A stretch of 64,000 bases of DNA from Novipirellula aureliae (GTDB lineage Bacteria > Planctomycetota > Planctomycetia > Pirellulales > Pirellulaceae), in contig NZ_SJPY01000008.1 of assembly GCF_007860185.1 (NCBI RefSeq), positions 236,802 to 300,801 of the forward strand, read 5' to 3'. The position numbers and the translations under genes are program-made. The notes under the pieces were generated by a model. That model did not search any database. It had not been told where the DNA came from and saw nothing but the letters and a program-made list of their open reading frames with translations. This document shows, one piece after another, positions 16,881-26,161 of the stretch (the stretch's first letter is position 1; each line of letters starts with the position of its first letter).

Positions 16881-17327
16881 GTGAGCTACTGAATCAGCAG
16901 CCTTGTCAATATGCGGACGATCGGACAGGAAACCCCATCAACGCTAATGCGAGTAATGATGGAGCGAGAATCCATCGAACAACAGGCCGGTATCAACAGA
17001 AGACTAGCATGATTCTGGCAGCACGTGAGTAAACGAAATGCCCTAAATAGGCAGCGTATGTATACGTACATAAGGTGCGACAAATCGCCGCACGCGGTTT
17101 ATGCAGAGGTTAATTGAGTTTCGGGGTTGTTTCTGGCGTTCGTGATGAAACAACCCGTAAACGAAGAAATCACGATGACAAAACATGCGTGAAGAACTAG
17201 GAAAACTGGTCTTTGGCATGTTGACGACGTAGTATGCAATCGTCGCGGCTAGGCTGATCCCCGAAAACCGGATTACACCACCGGCTGCCGTGGCGTTTCT
17301 TTCCTTGGTGTTTTGTAAGGTGTAACA

Positions 17328-18809
17328 ATGGCTCGATTGTTCAAACGCAGCAAAGTTAAGGGTTCTCCTTGGTATGCGTCCTATACGGAACCGCTACCGG
17401 GTGGACAGACGAAAAAGAAGACGGTTTCTACTGGCACGCCAGACAAAGCAACCGCGCAGCAGATTCTTGCGAAGCTGCAATCCGATGCCGCTGTTCGTCA
17501 ACATGGCTTGGTTGATCCGATGGCAGAACGAATTGCCAAAGAGTCGGCAAAGTCGGTAGACGATCACCTGGACGACTTTAAGAACAAGTTGACGACGGCA
17601 GGACGAACCGAGAACCATATTTCTCGAACGGCAAACTACATTCTTGAATTTACCGAGCACACTTCCTGCGATTGTGTGGGCGACTTCACAGCGGATAAGG
17701 CGGCTAGATGGTGTGCCAAGCTGAAACGTGATGGCATGGCGTCAAGAACGATTGGTGCTCGTTTGACGGCTATCAAGTCTTTCGCAACTTGGTTGTTCAA
17801 AGGAGAGAAGTTGGTGCGAGATCCCTTTATGTCGATCGAAAAACCAAACCCTAACGCTGATCGGAAGTACGAACGGCGAATGCTACGTCCCGATGAATGG
17901 AGGTGGTTGATGGCAGCAACGGTCGATACCGACGACTTCAACGGCTGCGAGTCGCGTGAACGCCAACTGGTGTATCGGCTGGCGGTTCAGACGGGCTTAC
18001 GGTCAAACGAGATCCGTAGCCTTGGGCGTGGTCACTTCCACTTGGACGGCAAGACACCGTTTGTCAAAGTCGTGTCGGGTGATACCAAGAACAACAAGGT
18101 GGCTCACCAGTACCTCGATGCTGATCTTGCTGCGGATCTTCGCAAGCACCTTGCTACCAAGTTACCGGGTGCATCGGCTTTTGCTTTGCCACCCGATTAC
18201 GAGATGGCCGAGATGATTCGAGCCGATCTGAAGGCCGCACGTCGCTTGTGGCTGCGGGATACCCGCGACCCCGAGGAACGGGCCAAGCGAATCGAAAGGA
18301 TGTTTCTAACCCCCAAGAACGAAGCGGGCGACGTGCTCGACTTCCATGCACTTCGTCACACCTGCGGGGCATGGTTGGCGATGCGGGGGGTACAGGCCAA
18401 GGTGATTCAATCGGTCATGCGTCATTCGACGATCACCCTGACCCTGGACACCTACGGCCATTTGATCGAGGGAGCCGAGGCGGATGCAATCCAAGCGAAT
18501 GCCGACATGGTTGCAGCACCCACCCTTTTGGCGGCAACGGGGACGGATTGTGCCATCGGAGCCGAAACCGAAACCGATGCTTGTATCCCATTTGTATCCC
18601 GCGAGGATGCTTTGCCTTGCGTGGACGTTGCGGGAGTTTGCGACGAAGCGGACGGAAACAAGCCGCAGGGACAAAAGAAAAACGCCCGAGTTTCCTATAA
18701 GAAAGACGAGCGTTTTGCGGAGCCTTGCGACGATTTGCGAGGCAATGCGAAAAGTAGGGGTGGCAGGACTCGAACCCGCGACAAAGGGATTATGAGTCCC
18801 CTGCTCTAA
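17328..18809 (+). CDS. Tyrosine integrase of the tRNA-targeted island
   Basis: The 493-residue protein is preceded by AAGGTG. A SAM-like core-binding domain (about residues 75-175) is followed by the catalytic domain. R is in QTGLRSNEIRSL; H-x-x-R in HALRHTCGAWLA; H/R in VMRHSTITLT; and the nucleophile Tyr is in LDTYGHL. All tyrosine-recombinase residues are present, so it should be active. After the catalytic Tyr about 120 extra residues run through the attachment core, and the last ~18 codons are antisense to the tRNA (ending GRTRTRDKGIMSPLL). It would excise or insert the island by recombining 8414-8467 with 18745-18798. Confidence 0.93.
   Translation: MARLFKRSKVKGSPWYASYTEPLPGGQTKKKTVSTGTPDKATAQQILAKLQSDAAVRQHGLVDPMAERIAKESAKSVDDHLDDFKNKLTTAGRTENHISRTANYILEFTEHTSCDCVGDFTADKAARWCAKLKRDGMASRTIGARLTAIKSFATWLFKGEKLVRDPFMSIEKPNPNADRKYERRMLRPDEWRWLMAATVDTDDFNGCESRERQLVYRLAVQTGLRSNEIRSLGRGHFHLDGKTPFVKVVSGDTKNNKVAHQYLDADLAADLRKHLATKLPGASAFALPPDYEMAEMIRADLKAARRLWLRDTRDPEERAKRIERMFLTPKNEAGDVLDFHALRHTCGAWLAMRGVQAKVIQSVMRHSTITLTLDTYGHLIEGAEADAIQANADMVAAPTLLAATGTDCAIGAETETDACIPFVSREDALPCVDVAGVCDEADGNKPQGQKKNARVSYKKDERFAEPCDDLRGNAKSRGGRTRTRDKGIMSPLL
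18745..18798. other. Right attachment site of the island, inside the tRNA gene
   Basis: Identical 54-bp partner of 8414-8467. It covers the 3' half of the tRNA on the minus strand, from the discriminator base to just past the anticodon loop, plus ten bases downstream. This junction restores an intact tRNA. Confidence 0.88.
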
Positions 18810-18828
18810 CCGACTGAGCTACACCCCC
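18755..18828 (-). tRNA. tRNA with CAU anticodon (tRNA-Met elongator or tRNA-Ile2)
   Basis: A 74-nt minus-strand cloverleaf. Acceptor GGGGGTG/CACCCCT; D arm GCTC...GAGC; anticodon stem GGGGA/TCCCT with loop CTCATAA (anticodon CAT). The T arm is GCGGG-TTCGAGT-CCTGC and the discriminator is A. No CCA is encoded. Whether CAU reads AUG, or AUA after lysidine modification, cannot be decided here. It is the island's integration target. Confidence 0.92.
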
Positions 18829-19245
18829 GAAGAATCCTCTCCTGTTTCTTGGTCAATCCTAACGAATTTACGCTGTTTTTTAAGTTCAAAATGTAAGATC
18901 ATTCGCCAGATTTTAACAAAAGTTGGAACTTCCGCGTCATTATTCTACGGATCGTTTGATTGTCCGCTAGCGGTCGGTTGTTTTCAATTGCATGCATCAT
19001 CCGTGGTCGGCAAACTTTGCAGGTTTTTTGCGTGAAGCCGGCTATGACGAAGTTGTCTTAACACAACCTTTATACCGATGTAGTTTCTCATTTTATTCCA
19101 TTTGACCCAACAAGTGGAGGTCGATGAAGACGACTGGCGGACCGACGTTTTGGCGTGTCACAAGACCGTTTCAAAGCGTTGCTGCAGCAGGATGCTGCGG
19201 AGTTTGCCTTTTCAATGAACTTGCCATGATGGAAGGATTCATCCT

Positions 19246-20778
19246 ATGACGACCCGATTACCCAGCATGTGTGGCGGCCTGTTGGTTGTCCTATGCATTG
19301 CTGTAGCGACATTCTTTTCTGCCAATCAAGCCTTCGCCGATGAGATGAATTTCGGTTCCGTTCATCCCGTTGCCTACAACATGCTGGAACTGGGAATCCC
19401 CACCGAGGAAATCGGCGATGCCGCCAACGCAACGGTTGATCCGAGCGACACGGACGAAGCGGAAGATAAGCTGGCAGAACTCAGCAAAAAGATTGCGGCT
19501 TTTGAAGAGGAACTTGAAATGCTTGGTGGAGCGATCGATGACGTTTCCGACCTTGCAACGGACAAGACCATCGTTCACAGCGGGACGAGCAAATCAACGA
19601 TGAAAGTCGGCGGCCGTATCCATTTGGATGCTTGGGGTTTTGACCCCAAAGAGGAGAATCCGCCAAATTTTATGGATGATGGCGATCCTGAAAACCGGCT
19701 TGGGTTTCGCCGGGTCCGTTTCGGCGTCAAGGGTAATATCAAAGACAATATGCTCTACAAAGTTGAGATGGAGTTTGCGGGAGGCAACAAGTCGGAGTTT
19801 CGTGACGTTTATATGGGGTGGGTCGACTTACCTGTTTTTCAAACGGTCTTGGCAGGTAACCAAAAACGTCCCTATGGTTTAGATCACCTCAACAGTTCAC
19901 GTTTCAATGTCTTTTTAGAGCGTCCTTTTGTCATCGAAGGTTTCAATCAAGACGCCCGTCGTTTGGGAGTGGCATCGTATGGGTTCTCGGACGACCTTCG
20001 CTACAATTGGCGCTACGGTGTTTACAACCAACAGAAAATTCAAGGGCTCGGAAACTACGTGGGTGACCATTTGCAACTTGAGCTCGCCGGTCGCTTAGCA
20101 AGTACGGTTTGGTATGACGAGATTAGCGGCGGACGCGGTTACGCCCACTTGGCGATCTCGGGAACGCATGCTGACAATCCTGGCAATGGAATCGCAGACG
20201 ACAGCGATGCTGAATTTAAGACACGGCCCGAAGCTCGCTCGAGTGACTCAACATGGCTGGATGCTGACATTCGCAGTAACACCGATTCCTACGACCTAAT
20301 GGGGTTGGAAAGTGTTATCAATGTCGGTGCGTTACAGATCGTTGGTGAGTATCAACGCGTTTGGGCGGATCGACAAAATGGGGCGGCTGACACAGAGTTC
20401 GACGGTGGCTACGTCTATGCGTCCTACTTTCTCACGGGCGAACACATGCCTTGGGATCGTGAATCGGGGACGCTCGCCCGTATCAAGCCCTTCCAGAATT
20501 TCTGGATCGTCGACCGCTGTGATGATGGTACCGAAGCAGGATGGGGAGCTTGGCAAATCGCTCTCCGATATTCCCGTGCGGACTTTGTTGACCAAGACAT
20601 CTTTGGTGGCGAAGGCGAAGCTTGGACGTATGGGCTCAATTGGTACTGGAACCCGAATGCCCGAATGCAGTTCAACTACATCAGCGGCAATATCTCAAAT
20701 CGCGATAGCGGTCCCGGTGGTGCGTTGCAATCAGGCGACTATGACATCTACGGTGTTCGCTTCGGGGTCGACTTCTAA
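19246..20778 (+). CDS. Porin of the phosphate-selective O/P type
   Basis: The 510-residue protein has AAGGA before the ATG and a signal peptide (MTTRLPSMCGG...ANQAFA, about 1-30). A short coiled coil, EDKLAELSKKIAAFEEELEMLGG (about residues 66-90), probably trimerises or binds peptidoglycan. The barrel then begins with KVGGRIHLDAWGF, and FRRVRFGVKGNI and YGLDHLNSSRF are typical of OprP/OprO-like porins. It ends in Phe. The substrate is not determinable. The 416 bp upstream hold no gene. Confidence 0.85.
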   Translation: MTTRLPSMCGGLLVVLCIAVATFFSANQAFADEMNFGSVHPVAYNMLELGIPTEEIGDAANATVDPSDTDEAEDKLAELSKKIAAFEEELEMLGGAIDDVSDLATDKTIVHSGTSKSTMKVGGRIHLDAWGFDPKEENPPNFMDDGDPENRLGFRRVRFGVKGNIKDNMLYKVEMEFAGGNKSEFRDVYMGWVDLPVFQTVLAGNQKRPYGLDHLNSSRFNVFLERPFVIEGFNQDARRLGVASYGFSDDLRYNWRYGVYNQQKIQGLGNYVGDHLQLELAGRLASTVWYDEISGGRGYAHLAISGTHADNPGNGIADDSDAEFKTRPEARSSDSTWLDADIRSNTDSYDLMGLESVINVGALQIVGEYQRVWADRQNGAADTEFDGGYVYASYFLTGEHMPWDRESGTLARIKPFQNFWIVDRCDDGTEAGWGAWQIALRYSRADFVDQDIFGGEGEAWTYGLNWYWNPNARMQFNYISGNISNRDSGPGGALQSGDYDIYGVRFGVDF

Positions 20779-20825
20779 TTTTTCCCATCTAACGACATTC
20801 AACAGACATCAATAAAGGATTCATC

Positions 20826-21347
20826 ATGAACCAAATAGTTTTCAAAACGATGTGGATTACGGCTTCGTTCCTCTCCATCACGATCGCAAGCATGGCATCG
20901 GTCCAAGCAGGATTCGGGCATCATGTGACGCAGCAATGTTGCCCAAACTGCAACCACAACTGCAAATTGGAGGCAAAGCAAGTCGAGGTTGAGAAGAAGT
21001 GTTATGAGGTCGAGTGCGAGACGATCTGTGTGCCGCGAGTCGTGTTTCCTTGGCAGACCGGTGATTGTCGCTGGTTCCCATGGAGCAAGAAGAAATCACA
21101 GGTAAACCCTTGTGATGCGTGCGACGCTTGCGACGGCGGTGGTTGCAAGGTTTGCACAAATTGCGTTCACAACGGAGCCGAAGTTCGCACAATCAAAGTC
21201 TTGAAATCGAAGAGCTACAAGTGCCCCGAGTGTGAATATAGCTGGTCGGTCGACGATGGGCCGGGCTGCGGGTGTGGTGCAAGTGGGTGCTGCGGAAATG
21301 CGGGTTGCTGCGATGCAAGCTGCGATTCACTGCCGATGCAGTGGTAG
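20826..21347 (+). CDS. Secreted Cys-rich protein
   Basis: The 173-residue protein has a signal peptide (MNQIVFKTM...SVQA) and more than 25 cysteines, mostly as CxxC or CC pairs (CCPNCNHNC, CDACDACDGGGC, CPECEYSW, GCCGNAGCC). Conserved-looking basic/acidic strands (EVEKKCYEVECETICVPRVV; TIKVLKSKSYKCPECEYSW) occur in a planctomycete secreted family of unknown role. Metal binding or disulfide cross-linking at the cell surface is an inference. It is 47 bases after the porin and probably cotranscribed. Confidence 0.75.
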   Translation: MNQIVFKTMWITASFLSITIASMASVQAGFGHHVTQQCCPNCNHNCKLEAKQVEVEKKCYEVECETICVPRVVFPWQTGDCRWFPWSKKKSQVNPCDACDACDGGGCKVCTNCVHNGAEVRTIKVLKSKSYKCPECEYSWSVDDGPGCGCGASGCCGNAGCCDASCDSLPMQW

Positions 21348-21455
21348 TGGCCCTCCGAGCTACCCCAGACGAACCCGCGGGTAAACACCCAATGCCAATC
21401 GCATTTGGCTAACGATCACGACTCGAAGTCGTAGTGACGAAAACGGTTGTGCTAT

Positions 21456-21487
21456 GCTAAACTACGAATAATGCATCGTAGTTTAGC
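21456..21487. promoter_or_regulatory. Perfect 12-bp inverted repeat, candidate operator
   Basis: GCTAAACTACGA and TCGTAGTTTAGC face each other across eight bases, 24 bp before the next gene's start codon. There is no following T-tract, so terminator function is unlikely. A long symmetric site at this position fits a dimeric repressor operator; the ACTACGA/TCGTAGT core recalls BlaI/MecI/CopY-type dyads, but the regulator is not in view. Confidence 0.6.
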
Positions 21488-21510
21488 AACCTGTTCGTTA
21501 CGTATAGGAA

Positions 21511-22119
21511 GTGTTTTCGTTGATCGGCCTACATGACCGGCATCGTGCGTCCCTGTGCGTTCTCTTGCTGCTGTTGATCTCGGTAGCGGCGAGTGGCGTA
21601 TTGATCTATCCGGCACAGCGTGTTGGATCGAGAGGTGCTGACCAGGATCGTTTTCCTTGTGAGAACTGTCCGTGTGGCTGTGCGTCGGCCGAGTACTGCT
21701 GGGATAAATGCTGTTGCTACACTGACAGCGAAAAGCTGTCTTGGGCAATAAAAGCGGGTGTGCAAGCCCCGCGTTTTCTGGTTGATCGTGTTCGTCGGAA
21801 TTCCGTGGCAGAAAAAAATCGTGCGCCAAGCTGTGGCATTTGCTGCTGTGCCAAGGACTCTCATAGCGAAGAGGAGGACCAGGGTATTCCTGAACACCTT
21901 GCCCCCGCTGCAGCTCCCAAAAAGTCTTCGGTCATTCTAATTTGGAAAGCTGCCGAATGTCGCGGCATCGAGTTGGTTTGGACGCTGTTGTCGCATGCAT
22001 TTGTCGTTTTAGACAATCAGGGCGACCGATTGTTCCCCCACCGCTTGCAGCAATGGATTCGCTTGTTTGATGAGAATCAAACGTGTCGATCTGATTCGCC
22101 CGAGCCACCAGTCCCTTAG
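21511..22119 (+). CDS. Membrane-anchored Cys-rich protein
   Basis: Up to 202 residues. The start is GTG at 21511 or, with better spacing from AGGAAG, TTG at 21520. One hydrophobic N-terminal segment (LCVLLLLLISVAASGVLIY) precedes a conserved Cys motif, CENCPCGCASAEYCWDKCCC, then YTDSEKLSWAIKAGVQAPRFL. The CGCxSAExCWxxCCC pattern recurs in planctomycete proteins of unknown function and suggests a metal site. A second Cys group, CGICCC, follows. The palindrome at 21456-21487 probably controls it. Confidence 0.7.
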   Translation: MFSLIGLHDRHRASLCVLLLLLISVAASGVLIYPAQRVGSRGADQDRFPCENCPCGCASAEYCWDKCCCYTDSEKLSWAIKAGVQAPRFLVDRVRRNSVAEKNRAPSCGICCCAKDSHSEEEDQGIPEHLAPAAAPKKSSVILIWKAAECRGIELVWTLLSHAFVVLDNQGDRLFPHRLQQWIRLFDENQTCRSDSPEPPVP

Positions 22120-22295
22120 TTCTCTAGTTTCGCTTCCTCCACCTATGCGACGTTTTTCTAAACATCGCACGTGGCGAAACTCTGCAATGTATCGTGCTTT
22201 ACTTCGTCTAGCGAAGTCGTCCTGTTTTGGATTGTCTTCATGCCTCGGCGATCGTTGCGTCTATCCAGTCATCCTATCGTAATTGAGAACTATTT

Positions 22296-23219
22296 ATGAG
22301 AACCAAGAAAACACGAAAACCAGACCAACCGATTTCCGGTTTTACACTCGTCGAACTGCTGGTGGTCATTGCGATTATCGGCATCCTCGTTGGCCTACTC
22401 TTGCCAGCCGTGCAGGCGGCTCGTGAAGCGGCTCGATCCACCTCTTGCAAAAACAACTTGAAGCAAGTCGGATTAGCCATTCACATGTATCATGATTCGA
22501 ACCGCTGCATGCCGCCTGGGTGGCAAGGAGTGCATCCGGTAAGTCGCCAACCGTATTGGCTGGGACAACCGGGATGGGGTTGGGCTGCGCGTGTCTTGCC
22601 GTTTTTGGAGCAGAGCAATGTGCTCGATAATTTAGTCGATCTTGAAATTTCGATTACCGATCCGCATCATGATGTTGCCCGATTGACATCGATCCCAACG
22701 TATTTGTGCCCTTCCGATGCATCTCAACCAACTTTTGTGTTGTCTTCTGGGCCGATGCCAAAACCCAACTATGATTCGGGATTCACTGACACAACGATCC
22801 CCACAGCGAACTATATTGGCAACTTTGGAACGATACAAATGTTAGATGCTTGCACGGGCGGCAAGGACTGTGTTGGTAACGGGATGTTGGTCTTTCAGCG
22901 ACCACTCTTGTTTCGTGATATCCTCGATGGGCTCAGCCATACTTACATGGTAGGCGAACGCACGAGCGAATACTCTCCCTCGACTTGGCTGGGGGTGATG
23001 GCTGGGGCCGCCCACGCGCCAGGTCGCATTACGGCGGTGGCCACAACGCCTCCCAATTCCGAAACGGGTGCTTCGTTCAATTTTTGCAGCTACCATCCGG
23101 CAGGCACCCACTTCGTTCGGGCAGATGGTTCGGTCGAATTGGTATCCGAATCAATCGATATGCGTGTTTACCAATCCCGATGCACTCGCGCCGACGGTGA
23201 CCAAGTGTTCGACGAGTAG
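22296..23219 (+). CDS. DUF1559 prepilin-like protein
   Basis: The 307-residue protein has a short basic leader, then a type IV prepilin cleavage/methylation site and helix (SGFTLVELLVVIAIIGILVG). AVQAAREAARSTSCKNNLKQ and the DUF1559 body follow, with PPGWQ near residue 75 and the C-terminal H-x-G-G-x-like segment (YHPAGTHFVRADGSVELVSE). Such proteins are greatly expanded in planctomycetes, are processed by a prepilin peptidase, and lie in or on the cell envelope. Their individual roles are unknown. Confidence 0.92.
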   Translation: MRTKKTRKPDQPISGFTLVELLVVIAIIGILVGLLLPAVQAAREAARSTSCKNNLKQVGLAIHMYHDSNRCMPPGWQGVHPVSRQPYWLGQPGWGWAARVLPFLEQSNVLDNLVDLEISITDPHHDVARLTSIPTYLCPSDASQPTFVLSSGPMPKPNYDSGFTDTTIPTANYIGNFGTIQMLDACTGGKDCVGNGMLVFQRPLLFRDILDGLSHTYMVGERTSEYSPSTWLGVMAGAAHAPGRITAVATTPPNSETGASFNFCSYHPAGTHFVRADGSVELVSESIDMRVYQSRCTRADGDQVFDE

Positions 23220-23603
23220 CCCTTCGGGTGCGAAAGGAATTGAATGACAACCACCGCAGCCGTTCCTAGGCAAGATCGACGAACTGCGGATTTCAGCTGC
23301 CGTCCGTTGCCTGCAAGGCTTTACACCGGAGCAACGATTTGCGTCCGACGAGTCGATCGTTTTGCTGCTGTACAAGGACCGACAAGTCGGCTCCTTTCGG
23401 TTCGCTCACCGTCCGCCCGCCGCGAGGGTAACCTTGGAATCGAAAGGCCACTTGGTGCCTCGTTAGCACTTTAGCGCCACGAAGAAGAAGGGGGGAGGAA
23501 TCTTTCGTGGCTGTGGCTTCCAGCCGCAGCTCACCAGGTGCAAGATGCCCCGGCCACTCCTTTCGCCAAGCCTAAAGTCAAGCTGTGACAAAGCCCTAGC
23601 CGT
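23220..23603 (+). other. Intergenic stretch with a possible coding relic and a GGCTTCCAGCC hairpin
   Basis: After the DUF1559 stop, one plus-strand frame (about 23248-23466) reads like protein (KIDELRISAAVRCLQG; ESIVLLLYKDRQVGSFRF) but has no start codon after the preceding stop. It may be the 3' end of a lost gene. At 23506-23530 lies GTGGCTGTGGCTTCCAGCCG, a dispersed hairpin also seen at 30547 and 54819. Confidence 0.35.
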
Positions 23604-23659
23604 GGCAATCTCACTCAGGCAATCTCACTCAGGCAATCTCACTCAGGCAATCTCACTCA
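23604..23659. repeat. 14-bp tandem repeat running into the ilvD stop codon
   Basis: GGCAATCTCACTCA is repeated four times (23604, 23618, 23632, 23646). The stop codon of ilvD (23653-23655 on the minus strand) and its last codon lie in the fourth copy. Confidence 0.9.
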
Positions 23660-25332
23660 TCGGTGACGCAGCCTTCGCTGGCAGTCTTGACGTTTTTGAT
23701 GTATTTGTACAGCGTTCCACGTGTTGCCTTGAGTGGTGGTGCGGTCCAGGCCGCTTGTCGTTTGGCAAGTTCTGCTTCGCTAAGGTCCACATCGAGCCGA
23801 TTGGTTTCGGCATCAATTGTGATTGTATCGCCATCTTGGACGAGTCCGATTGGCCCGCCCAATTGGGCTTCGGGAGTAATGTGTCCGACGATAAAACCGT
23901 GGCTGCCACCGCTAAAACGCCCATCGGTTAGAAGCGCGACCTCGCCACCGAGTCCAGCACCCATGATGGCGCTGGTGGGCGTCAGCATCTCGGGCATACC
24001 TGGACCGCCCTTGGGGCCTTCGAAACGAATGATAACGACGTCGCCTTTTTGAATTTTCTTTTCTTCAAGGGCGTGAAGCATGTCCTCTTCGCTATCGAAC
24101 ACGCGCGCGGGCCCAGCGAATTGCAGCCCTTCTTTGCCGGTGATCTTGGCGACGCTGCCTTCGGGAGCCAAGGATCCTTTCAGAATGCGAATATGTCCGG
24201 TTTTTTTGATTGGATTGCTGACAGTGTGGACGATGGTTTGGCCTTCTTTGAGTCCAGGCAATGCTTCGAGGTTCTCGGCCATTGTTTTTCCGGTCACTGT
24301 CATACAAGATCCATCGATCAAGCCTTCCGACAAGAGGTACTTCATCACCGCTGGCGTTCCACCGACCGAATGCAGGTCTTCTTGGACGAATTTGCCACTT
24401 GGCTTGAGGTCAGCCAATAGGGGGACGCGGTCACTAACGCTTTGAAAATTGTCGATCGTCAGCGGGACGTCCACCGAGCGGGCCATGGCGATCAAATGCA
24501 GAACCGCGTTGGTACTGCCGCCGAGTGCCATGACCGTCACCATGGCGTTTTCAAAAGCGGTGCGAGTCATAATGTCGCGTGGTTTCAGGTCGAGCTCTAG
24601 TAGCTTCTTGATCGCCTCGCCTGTACTGTGACATTCTTCGATCTTGGCCGGATCTTCAGCCGGGATACTGGCGGAGTAGGGCAATGACATACCCAACGCT
24701 TCAATTGCGGAGGCCATCGTATTGGCGGTATACATGCCGCCACATGCTCCTGCACCGGGACAACTATGACGGACGATGTCTTGCCGATCGGCCTCGTCGA
24801 TTTGCCCCGCCAAAAATTGGCCGTAACACTGAAACGCGCTCACGATGTCAAGCTTTTCACCTTTGTAATGTCCTGGTTTAATCGTGCCGCCATAAACCAT
24901 GATCGATGGTCGGTTGAGTCGTCCCATGGCGATTAAGCAACCAGGCATGTTTTTGTCGCATCCTGGCAGTGCCACCAATGCGTCATACCACTGTGCTGCC
25001 ATCAATGTTTCAATCGAATCCGCAATCAGGTCACGGCTTTGCAAGGAATAGCTCATCCCGTCCGTGCCCATCGAAATACCGTCGCTGACGCCGATGGTGT
25101 TAAATCGCATTCCGAATAGGCCAGCGTCATTGACGCCCTTTTTGACTTCAGCAGCCAAATCGAGGAGGTGCATGTTGCAGCTATTACCTTCGTACCACAT
25201 GCTTGCTATACCGATTTGCGGTTTGTCCATGTCCTCGGGGGTCATCCCGGTGGCGTAAAGCATCGCCTGGGACGCTCCCTGGCTCTTAGGCTGCGTGACT
25301 TGGCGACTATACTTGTTGAGTGGTTGGTTCAT
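23653..25332 (-). CDS. ilvD: Dihydroxy-acid dehydratase
   Basis: The 559-residue, full-length enzyme dehydrates 2,3-dihydroxy-isovalerate and 2,3-dihydroxy-3-methylvalerate in valine, isoleucine and leucine synthesis. Iron-sulfur ligand motifs are visible: GCDKNMPGC and [28 protein letters not shown] and [18 protein letters not shown], conserved in the IlvD/Edd family, are intact. It stands alone and divergent from the DUF1080 gene. Confidence 0.96.
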   Translation of the reverse strand: MNQPLNKYSRQVTQPKSQGASQAMLYATGMTPEDMDKPQIGIASMWYEGNSCNMHLLDLAAEVKKGVNDAGLFGMRFNTIGVSDGISMGTDGMSYSLQSRDLIADSIETLMAAQWYDALVALPGCDKNMPGCLIAMGRLNRPSIMVYGGTIKPGHYKGEKLDIVSAFQCYGQFLAGQIDEADRQDIVRHSCPGAGACGGMYTANTMASAIEALGMSLPYSASIPAEDPAKIEECHSTGEAIKKLLELDLKPRDIMTRTAFENAMVTVMALGGSTNAVLHLIAMARSVDVPLTIDNFQSVSDRVPLLADLKPSGKFVQEDLHSVGGTPAVMKYLLSEGLIDGSCMTVTGKTMAENLEALPGLKEGQTIVHTVSNPIKKTGHIRILKGSLAPEGSVAKITGKEGLQFAGPARVFDSEEDMLHALEEKKIQKGDVVIIRFEGPKGGPGMPEMLTPTSAIMGAGLGGEVALLTDGRFSGGSHGFIVGHITPEAQLGGPIGLVQDGDTITIDAETNRLDVDLSEAELAKRQAAWTAPPLKATRGTLYKYIKNVKTASEGCVTDE

Positions 25333-25444
25333 GGTGCAAATGCGTTTTGATGGAAAAAGTGTTTAGAAATGTCCGATGGCCAATTATGATCCTCCTCCCG
25401 CATTTCACAACGGGACAGTAGCGAAACTTCAGGGGAGAAATAGA

Positions 25445-26158
25445 ATGATGAGTTGTTTTCAAAAGAATTTTGTCCGTTTCCTCGTTTGCTGCCTGTTCGT
25501 TTTTCCGTTTGCCGTCGGAGAAACACAAGCTCAGGATCAACGTGAAACGCCTGCGAAAGAGCAGGAAAAATGGGAGCAGGATGAGTTTGAGTTGAAATCG
25601 AGGACGCTTTTTGATGGCGAGACGTTAGCGGGATGGGAAGGCAACGCGTATTGGTTTCGCGTTGAGAACGGTGCAATCGTCGCAGGTCGACAGGAGCAGC
25701 AAATTCCCCACAACCTGTTTCTCTGTACAACCGAGATCTTCGTCGATTTTGATTTGCGATTGGAAGCAAAATTGGTCGGAAAGGCTCAAAACGCAGGAGT
25801 GCAATTTCGCTCGAAACGGATCCGTGGCGAAAGCGAAGTGGCTGGTTACCAGGCCGATATGGGGGTTCTAAACGGTAAATCGTTGTGGGGATCACTCTAT
25901 GATGAGTCACGAAGGAAAAAGTTTTTGGCGAGGCCGACTCCAGTACCCTCAGCAGATCCGATGAAGCATGGTGAGTGGAATACGATTCGAATTCGATGCA
26001 AGGATGATCGAATTCAACTTTTCATCAACGGTGTTCAAACCGTTGACTATACCGAAACCGATTCAAACATTTTGCGTTATGGTGTGATCGGGTTACAAAT
26101 ACATGGCGGGCCGGCTGGCGAAGCGTGGTATCGGAACATTCGCCTACGATCTCTTTGA
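25445..26158 (+). CDS. DUF1080 (3-keto-disaccharide hydrolase-like) secreted protein
   Basis: About 237 residues from the ATG at 25445, preceded by GGGGAG; an earlier start at 25376 would add an unlikely leader. Signal peptide FVRFLVCCLFVFPFAVGETQAQ. The DUF1080 fold begins RTLFDGETLAGWEG and continues with NAGVQFRSKRI, GYQADMG and WNTIRIRCKDDRIQLFINGVQTVDYTE. The family has a concanavalin-like fold and some members act on glycosides or 3-keto sugars. It is single-domain and probably exported. Confidence 0.88.
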   Translation: MMSCFQKNFVRFLVCCLFVFPFAVGETQAQDQRETPAKEQEKWEQDEFELKSRTLFDGETLAGWEGNAYWFRVENGAIVAGRQEQQIPHNLFLCTTEIFVDFDLRLEAKLVGKAQNAGVQFRSKRIRGESEVAGYQADMGVLNGKSLWGSLYDESRRKKFLARPTPVPSADPMKHGEWNTIRIRCKDDRIQLFINGVQTVDYTETDSNILRYGVIGLQIHGGPAGEAWYRNIRLRSL

Positions 26159-26161
26159 TAG

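Noticed and set aside
23244-23474. 76-codon frame after the DUF1559 gene
   Set aside because: Arg/Ser-rich composition; a different frame in the same stretch looks more protein-like but lacks a start, so no gene is called.
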